64,000 bases of DNA from Gemmatimonadota bacterium (GTDB lineage Bacteria > Gemmatimonadota > Gemmatimonadetes > Gemmatimonadales > GWC2-71-9). The notes below the pieces were generated by a model, which ran no database searches, was not told the origin of the DNA, and saw nothing but the letters and a program-made list of their open reading frames with translations. The stretch is taken from the NCBI GenBank assembly GCA_003222085.1, contig QHUK01000006.1, positions 24,248-88,247 of the forward strand, given 5' to 3'. Of the stretch, positions 58,714-64,000 are shown piece after piece; within the stretch, counting starts at the first letter, position 1; each line of letters begins with the position of its first letter. A program made the translations under genes and the position numbers.

Positions 58714-59676
58714 TCACGGCACTGCCACCTCGGCCCACGCCGAATACGCGCCATCCTTCGTGGCCGCCACGAGGTAACTGACGACTGGGCAGTCGCCATA
58801 CCAGTAGGTTGTTGCGGAGGTTGCGTCGGCGGGAAGAACGGCGAGCAGGGCGGTGGGCACCAAACAGTACGGGCCGAACCGGAACCAGACCTCGTAACCG
58901 TCCTCGATCGACGAGTTGTCGATCCACGTCAGCCCGCCGTCGGTCAACGTGAGACTCGTCGGACCTAACAAGGGTGCCGTGCACGCAGTGGCCGCCGGCG
59001 AGTCGCCTGCGCCGTTGAACGCGAAGACGCGGTAGCACGCCTGTTGCTCGATGGTCCATGTGTCGTCCGTGAACGACACCGAGGTGTCACTCGACGGACC
59101 GATGGTCGCCACCGTCGCCCACGTTACCTGATCAGCCGAGCGCTCCACGCGAAAGCCATCCTCGTTCGTCGAGTTGTCGGCCCACTGGACCCGGACCCTG
59201 ATACCGGGCACCAGGGCCGCGGAGACGCCGCTGGGTGCACGTGGCTGCGGCGGTGGGGGTGGCGCCGCAGTGGCGACGCATGCGATGGCCGAGAAGGCCG
59301 AGAAATACGTCTTGAAGCCCTTCGTCTGAAAGGCGCGCACCTTGTAGCAGTACTGAGTGCTGTTGGTGAGACCCGTGTCGCTGAACGCGATCGTGTTCGT
59401 CGGGAGTTTGGCCCGCAGCGTGAACGCGCTGCTGGGCCACGGTGTGGCGCGGTGGACCTCGAAGCCCGATTCGTTGCCGGCGTTGTCCTGCCACGACAGG
59501 TTGATCCGGGCCGTGTCCGCGGCGGCGGCGCCGACGTTCGATGGCGCGTTGACGGTTGGTCCCGTCGCGCCCGTGTTACTGGCCTGGAGGACGGGCTCGA
59601 GTGGCTGGGTGCGTTCGCAGGCTGTGAACGACAACGCCAAGACCGGCCAAGCTAGGTGATAGTGACGCAACGACAT
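58714..59676 (-). CDS. Lipoprotein with fibronectin type III domains
   Basis: The product (320 aa) has a lipobox (LSFTACERT) and two or three FnIII domains: APSNVGAAAADTARINLSWQDN...YCYKVRAF, then APSGVSAALVPGIRVRVQWADN...CYRVFAF, and a last partial one with LTWIDNSSIEDGYEV. A short proline run separates the first two. No enzyme motif. It starts the lipoprotein cluster on the minus strand and is divergent from the BTAD regulator. Confidence 0.8.
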   Translation of the reverse strand: MSLRHYHLAWPVLALSFTACERTQPLEPVLQASNTGATGPTVNAPSNVGAAAADTARINLSWQDNAGNESGFEVHRATPWPSSAFTLRAKLPTNTIAFSDTGLTNSTQYCYKVRAFQTKGFKTYFSAFSAIACVATAAPPPPPQPRAPSGVSAALVPGIRVRVQWADNSTNEDGFRVERSADQVTWATVATIGPSSDTSVSFTDDTWTIEQQACYRVFAFNGAGDSPAATACTAPLLGPTSLTLTDGGLTWIDNSSIEDGYEVWFRFGPYCLVPTALLAVLPADATSATTYWYGDCPVVSYLVAATKDGAYSAWAEVAVP

Positions 59677-59850
59677 GAAACCTCCGTTTGTGCAGCGTCT
59701 TTCCCTCTGGCACGGTCATTGTTGCGCCGCGTCGATTGCGGCCCCCGAGGGAGGGCGTATGTTCTCTAAAAGTGCGGCGGCCCGGTGTACTGCTTCTTTG
59801 CCATCGCTTAGCTGACGGCTAAGAGCGGGCCCGGCCCGGAGGAACACGTC

Positions 59851-62454
59851 ATGATCAGCTTCCGGATGCTGGGGTCTGTCGAGCTCAGGGACTCGCAAGG
59901 CCGCGAGCTTGATGCAATTCTCCGGCGCCCCAAGCTCCTTGCCCTCCTCGGCTATCTCACCATTGCCCGCCCGTGGGGCTTCCAGCGACGCGACACACTC
60001 GTGGCGCTACTCTGGCCCGAGCTCGACCATGCGCATGCACGCAACGCGCTCAACCAGGCGGTCCACGCCTTGCGACAAGTGCTGGGGCGCGAGGTGCTGC
60101 GGGCCCGTGGTGAAGAAGAGGTGGGGACCAGGGAGGAGGGCATTTCATGCGACGTCCGTGAGTTCGAGACGGCGCTCGAGGCAGGACAGGCGGAGCAGGC
60201 GTTGGAGCTGTATCGCGGGAGCTTGTTCAACGGCTTCCATGTATCGGAGGTGCCAGAATTCGAGCGCTGGCTCGATGAGGAGCGGGAACGCGTGCGCCGA
60301 CGCGCATGCGAGGGGGCCCAGCTCCTCATCGATCGAGACGACACGGCCCGGAACCCGGTGGGGGCGGCACGCTGGGCGCAGCGACTGACTGAGCTGTCGC
60401 CGTTCGACGAGACGGCGGTGCGGTGCTTGGTCGAGCTGCTGGACCGCGCGGGCGATCGGGCGGGCTCGGTGCGGGCCTACGAGGAATTCGCCAGGCGCCT
60501 CGGACGCGACCTCGAGGTCGAGCCGTCAGCTGAAACCCGCGGGGTCATGGAGGGAATCCGGACGCGGCAACCGGCGGAGCGAGTGGACGCGGCAAGGTCT
60601 GCGGACGCGGCGGTCCGTCGCGAGCGGGTCGCAGCGCCTGGGCCGGCGCTGTCGGACGAGAGCCGAGACGTCGCGGCGCGGCGATCGCCGACAGCCCGAA
60701 AGCGGCTTGCACTCGGGCTCACCCTGGTCGTTGTCGGCCTCCTCGCGAGTGGATGGCTCCTGATCGGGCAGTTGGCCGGCGCCCACAGTGCCAAGACCAC
60801 ACGGGAGCCGAAGAAGCTCGTGGTGTTGCCCTTTGCCAACCTCGGACCCACGGGCGACCAGTACTTCACGGACGGGGTCACCGAGGAGATTACCGCGCGG
60901 TTGTCCGCCATCGGCGACTTGCGCGTCATTGCGAGCACCAGCGCCAACCTCTACAGAAATAGCCGGAAGGGGATTCGGGAGATCGGCGCGGAGCTGGGGG
61001 TGGACTACGTCCTGGAAGGGAGTGTCCGCTGGGAAAGGTCAGCGCAAGGCGCGGCCCACATCCGCGTCACCCCACAGCTGATTACGACGGCGGACGCCAC
61101 GCATCTTTGGGCGGAGGTGTACGACGAGCCGCTGGACGAAATCTTTCGGGTGCAGGGGGACATCGCTCAGAAGGTCGTACAGGCGCTCGACCTGCGGTTG
61201 CTGGAGCCGCAGCGCCGCGAGCTGGCGAGCATCCCGACTCGCAGCATCGAGGCATACCATTATTACCTGCGCGGCAGCGACTATGAACGTCCTGGGTCGG
61301 CGAAGGCTACCCACCTCGCGGCCGTCCGGATGTACGAAAAGGCCGTGACGCTGGATCCCAAATTCGCGCTGGCGTACGCCATGCTCTCGCGGGTGCATTC
61401 CCGCATTTACATGCGCTACTGGGACCGCTCGCCGGAGCGGCTCGCGTTGGCCAAGCGTGCGGTCGACAGAGCGCTCGAGCTGGATCCCGGACTGCCTGAG
61501 GCACATCACTCCCTCGCGAGTTACTACTTCCTGGGCCAGTTGGACTACGAGCGCGCGCTGCGGGAATTCGCCGTAGTCGAGGCGAGTCGGCCCAGCGATG
61601 CACATGTGTTCCTTGCGGAAGGCGTGTTGCGAATGCGGCAGGGGAAAATGCCCGAAGCGCTGGCGGCTTTTGACAAGGCGCTGCAGCTCGATCCCCTTTC
61701 CGACGGCGTGGCTAACCAGTACGCGCAAGTCTACGACATGCTGCGGGATTTCACCCGCGCCGAAGCGCTGTACGATCGAGCTCTCGCGTTAGCGCCGGAC
61801 AATGCGGAGGTCTACTACTGGAAAGCGTGGCTGTATCTGCGGCGCGACGGGAGCACACCACGGGCCCGCGAGGTGTTTGAGCAGGCCAGAACAGCCGGCG
61901 TCAGCGACAATCAGCAGATGCGCTACACACGAGTGATGGTAGAACTGTTCGATCGCCGTTACGACCAGGCCATCGCCCGCGTGCACGAAATGCCGGAGGT
62001 GCTCGATGGGCAGGCGCGTTTCGCGCCGAGGACTCTGCTCTTCGCGCAGGTCTATGGGCTGATGGGACGCGGGGCGTTGGCGCGCGTCTACTACGATTCG
62101 GCACGCAGCTATGTGCTAGGGAGGGTCGCCCAGCGTCCAGACGATGCACGCCTGCATACGGCGCTAGGTATCGCTCTTGCCGGCCTCGGCCGCAAACAAG
62201 AGGCGATCCAAGAGGGTGAGCGGGGGGTTGCGCTCCTCCCTGTCACCAAGGAGGCGTACCAAGGCTACTATCGCGTGCTGGACCTGGCTCGCATTTATGT
62301 GATGGTCGGGGAGTACGACGCGGCGATCGGCCGCCTCGAGTATCTGCTGTCGATCCCCGGGCATCTCACCACCGCGTGGCTGCGAGTCGATGCCACCTGG
62401 GACCCGTTGCGGGGCCAGCCGCGCTTCCAAAGGCTCTTGGCCGGCGCGCGGTGA
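59851..62454 (+). CDS. BTAD/winged-helix regulator with FlgO-like and TPR domains, membrane-bound
   Basis: The product (867 aa) starts with a winged-helix DNA-binding domain (about 1-95; RPKLLALLGYLTIARPWGFQRRDTLVALLWP), a BTAD domain (95-240), a transmembrane helix (about 285-309), a TolB-N/FlgO-like domain (VVLPFANLGPTGDQYFTDGVTEEITARL, 325-455) and a long TPR array (470-860). DNA binding inside and TPR outside the membrane makes it a one-component transmembrane regulator. SD GGAGGAAC precedes ATG 59851. The stop overlaps the receptor GTG, so the two are coupled. Confidence 0.88.
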   Translation: MISFRMLGSVELRDSQGRELDAILRRPKLLALLGYLTIARPWGFQRRDTLVALLWPELDHAHARNALNQAVHALRQVLGREVLRARGEEEVGTREEGISCDVREFETALEAGQAEQALELYRGSLFNGFHVSEVPEFERWLDEERERVRRRACEGAQLLIDRDDTARNPVGAARWAQRLTELSPFDETAVRCLVELLDRAGDRAGSVRAYEEFARRLGRDLEVEPSAETRGVMEGIRTRQPAERVDAARSADAAVRRERVAAPGPALSDESRDVAARRSPTARKRLALGLTLVVVGLLASGWLLIGQLAGAHSAKTTREPKKLVVLPFANLGPTGDQYFTDGVTEEITARLSAIGDLRVIASTSANLYRNSRKGIREIGAELGVDYVLEGSVRWERSAQGAAHIRVTPQLITTADATHLWAEVYDEPLDEIFRVQGDIAQKVVQALDLRLLEPQRRELASIPTRSIEAYHYYLRGSDYERPGSAKATHLAAVRMYEKAVTLDPKFALAYAMLSRVHSRIYMRYWDRSPERLALAKRAVDRALELDPGLPEAHHSLASYYFLGQLDYERALREFAVVEASRPSDAHVFLAEGVLRMRQGKMPEALAAFDKALQLDPLSDGVANQYAQVYDMLRDFTRAEALYDRALALAPDNAEVYYWKAWLYLRRDGSTPRAREVFEQARTAGVSDNQQMRYTRVMVELFDRRYDQAIARVHEMPEVLDGQARFAPRTLLFAQVYGLMGRGALARVYYDSARSYVLGRVAQRPDDARLHTALGIALAGLGRKQEAIQEGERGVALLPVTKEAYQGYYRVLDLARIYVMVGEYDAAIGRLEYLLSIPGHLTTAWLRVDATWDPLRGQPRFQRLLAGAR

Positions 62455-64000
62455 GGTACCCGCTCCTCCTGCTTGCGTTCGCATCTCTCCCGCGGCTATT
62501 GAACGCGCAGGGCGTCACGACGGCGGCGATTCAAGGGACTGTGGCGGGTGAGGACGGCACGCCGATCGCAGGGGCGAGCGTCCGCATCACGAACCTTTCG
62601 GATGGGCGTCGCTGGGGAGTCTCGACACGGTCGCGCGGCGGTTATCTCTTCGAGGACGTCGCAGTAGGCGGGCCCTATCGCATCGAGGTCCGTGCCCTCG
62701 GGTTCGCACCCCAGGCCCGGACCGGCATCGTGCTCGCCCTCAACCAGCGCCTCGTCGCCGAGTTCACGCTCCTGCCGGCCGCCGTCGAGTTGGCGCCGGT
62801 GGCGGTCGACGCCACGGCTGATCCCCAGCTCAACCCGAGCCGCACCGGACCCGCCGAGGTCATCTCGGCGGCACGGATCGCCACGCTGCCGAATCTCGGT
62901 CGTGACTTTTTCACGTTGACCGCCCTGAGCCCGCAAGTGGCCGTGTCCCCTTCGTCGGCCAGAGCTCCCACGGGAGGCATCGCCATCGGCGGCCAGAATC
63001 GACTGCTCAACGAGTTCCAGATCGACGGAGGCGTGAACCACGACCTGTACACGGGGCGCCTCCCAGGGCGAGGGACGCTGCCGCGGCCGATTGCCATCGA
63101 GGCTCTCGAGGAGATCCAGGTGCTGGTGGCGCCGTTCGACGTCCGCCAAGGGGGCTTCGCGGGTGGCCTCGCGAACGCCGTGACGAAATCGGGGACGAAC
63201 ACCACGCACGGCTCGACGTTCGCGTATCTGGCCGACGGTGCCCTGGTCGGCAAGGATGCGACCGGAGATCCCGTGGCGGGGTTCACCACCTGGCAGTATG
63301 GGGGGACGATTGCCGGGCCAATCGTGCACGATCGCGCCCACTATTTCCTGAGCGTCGACGCACAGCACCGCGTCGTTCCGGATCCCGGCCCGCTGATCGC
63401 GGATACCGCAGGCGGCGCGGACCTTGCGAACATCGGGATCCGTTACGCCAGCGCGACGCGCTTTCAGGACATCCTCAGAAACACCTACGGATTCGATCCC
63501 GGAACGCTCAGTTCCTCGAACGGGCGCGCCCCCGCAACGGACGTGTTCGGCAAAATTACCGTCCAGCTGGCGACGAACAGTCAACTCGAATTGTCGCATC
63601 ACTACAGCGACGGCGACCGCTCGGGGTTCATCGATCGCGCCTACCGGTTCTACTGGCTTTCTTCGACCGGGAAGCGTGATGTTGCCACCGTCAACGCGTC
63701 CCGGCTGATCTGGACGAGCTTGCTCGCGGGCCGGTGGTCGAGCGAGCTGATCGCGAGCCATCTGCGGCTGCGCGATGCGTGCCGGCCGAACGTTTCCTAC
63801 CCGCAGATCAACGTCAACGCCGATCAGGGTGTGCTGATGGCCGGGACCGGAATGACCTGTCCAACCTCCTTCGGACAGGACGCATTCGAGGTCCAAGAGA
63901 ATCTCAGCGCCGCCTTCGGGGTGCACGTCCTCACACTGGGCACGCACGTTGAAATGCTTCGCTTCGAGGATGGCCAGCTGCTCGGGGGCGCCGGACTATG
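62451..64000 (+). CDS. TonB-dependent receptor, carboxypeptidase-regulatory-like N-domain (partial)
   Basis: The reading frame stays open from GTG 62451 to the right edge (516 codons and two bases). It has a signal peptide (LLLLAFASLPRLLNAQ), a CarboxypepD_reg domain (IQGTVAGEDGTPIAGASVRI...GGYLFEDVAVGGPYRIEV) and a TonB plug (GPAEVISAARIATLPNLGRDFF, GGQNRLLNEFQIDGG, IEALEEIQVLVAPFD, GGFAGGLANAVTKSGTN). The barrel continues beyond the window. Overlap with the regulator gene implies that the regulator controls or senses uptake by this receptor. Confidence 0.85.
   Translation, partial: MRYPLLLLAFASLPRLLNAQGVTTAAIQGTVAGEDGTPIAGASVRITNLSDGRRWGVSTRSRGGYLFEDVAVGGPYRIEVRALGFAPQARTGIVLALNQRLVAEFTLLPAAVELAPVAVDATADPQLNPSRTGPAEVISAARIATLPNLGRDFFTLTALSPQVAVSPSSARAPTGGIAIGGQNRLLNEFQIDGGVNHDLYTGRLPGRGTLPRPIAIEALEEIQVLVAPFDVRQGGFAGGLANAVTKSGTNTTHGSTFAYLADGALVGKDATGDPVAGFTTWQYGGTIAGPIVHDRAHYFLSVDAQHRVVPDPGPLIADTAGGADLANIGIRYASATRFQDILRNTYGFDPGTLSSSNGRAPATDVFGKITVQLATNSQLELSHHYSDGDRSGFIDRAYRFYWLSSTGKRDVATVNASRLIWTSLLAGRWSSELIASHLRLRDACRPNVSYPQINVNADQGVLMAGTGMTCPTSFGQDAFEVQENLSAAFGVHVLTLGTHVEMLRFEDGQLLGGAGL

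Noticed and set aside
62496..63947. Minus-strand 483-codon frame at the right edge
   Set aside because: The plus strand encodes a recognisable signal peptide, regulatory domain and TonB plug over the same bases.

Overview
The window is GC-rich (by eye well over 65% G+C) and densely packed, with many ATGA/GTGA gene overlaps and frequent GTG starts. It encodes an outer-membrane (PagL-type) lipid A deacylase, a TonB-dependent receptor, secreted beta-barrel and lipoproteins, an MglA/MglB polarity pair, a B12-dependent ribonucleotide reductase, Ser/Thr kinases with zinc ribbons and a BTAD/TPR regulator. This mix points to a diderm, environmental, Gemmatimonadota-like bacterium. That placement is inference from gene content; no rRNA or other phylogenetic marker was analysed.

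Layout. 1-95: a cyclic-di-GMP-I riboswitch on the minus strand, reading off the left edge. 215-4486: glycerate kinase, glycyl-tRNA synthetase, a small pseudo-receiver protein between two identical-type palindromes, Hsp20, and a three-gene cassette of small proteins including a ubiquitin-like fold. 4584-13975: histone-deacetylase-like hydrolase, CorA, dipeptide epimerase, PriA, then an arginine/ornithine block (LOR/SDH-type protein, Fur regulator, pyruvoyl arginine decarboxylase), CcdA and a lipoprotein. 13987-19348: gamma-glutamyltransferase divergent from a murQ-anmK-nagZ wall-recycling operon, with a perfect 12-bp inverted repeat between them. 19431-24494 (minus): a four-gene phospho-signalling operon (zinc-ribbon/FHA protein, Ser/Thr kinase, PP2C phosphatase, FHA/trypsin-like membrane protease). 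24590-34513: amidase, secreted metallopeptidase/beta-barrel protein, a second zinc-ribbon kinase, gamma-carbonic anhydrase, NrdJ.

34667-41791: two paralogous zinc-ribbon proteins around a MOSC protein, MarR, pyruvate kinase, an MBL hydrolase, a class II aldolase homologue, YtxH and a YihY/BrkB membrane protein. 41917-53246: a membrane-anchored JAMM/MPN protein, an exported repeat-domain protein, dnaX-ybaB-recR, mglB-mglA, pgsA-cinA-hydrolase and grpE-dnaJ. 53259-55338 (minus): PagL, GNAT and a DinB/maleylpyruvate-isomerase-type protein. 55339-55754: a probable small RNA with terminator, then tRNA-Asn. 55826-59676 (minus): three lipoproteins, one a subtilisin-like protease. 59851-64000: BTAD/FlgO/TPR regulator translationally coupled to a TonB-dependent receptor cut by the right edge.

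The most unusual features are a set of unrelated, word-iterated long inverted repeats at gene boundaries, some of which enter coding sequence (PriA N-terminus, a secretion signal, the DnaX linker), two apparent non-canonical start codons (CTG for pyruvate kinase, ATC for carbonic anhydrase), and a ~140-nt structured RNA candidate at 55450-55592.
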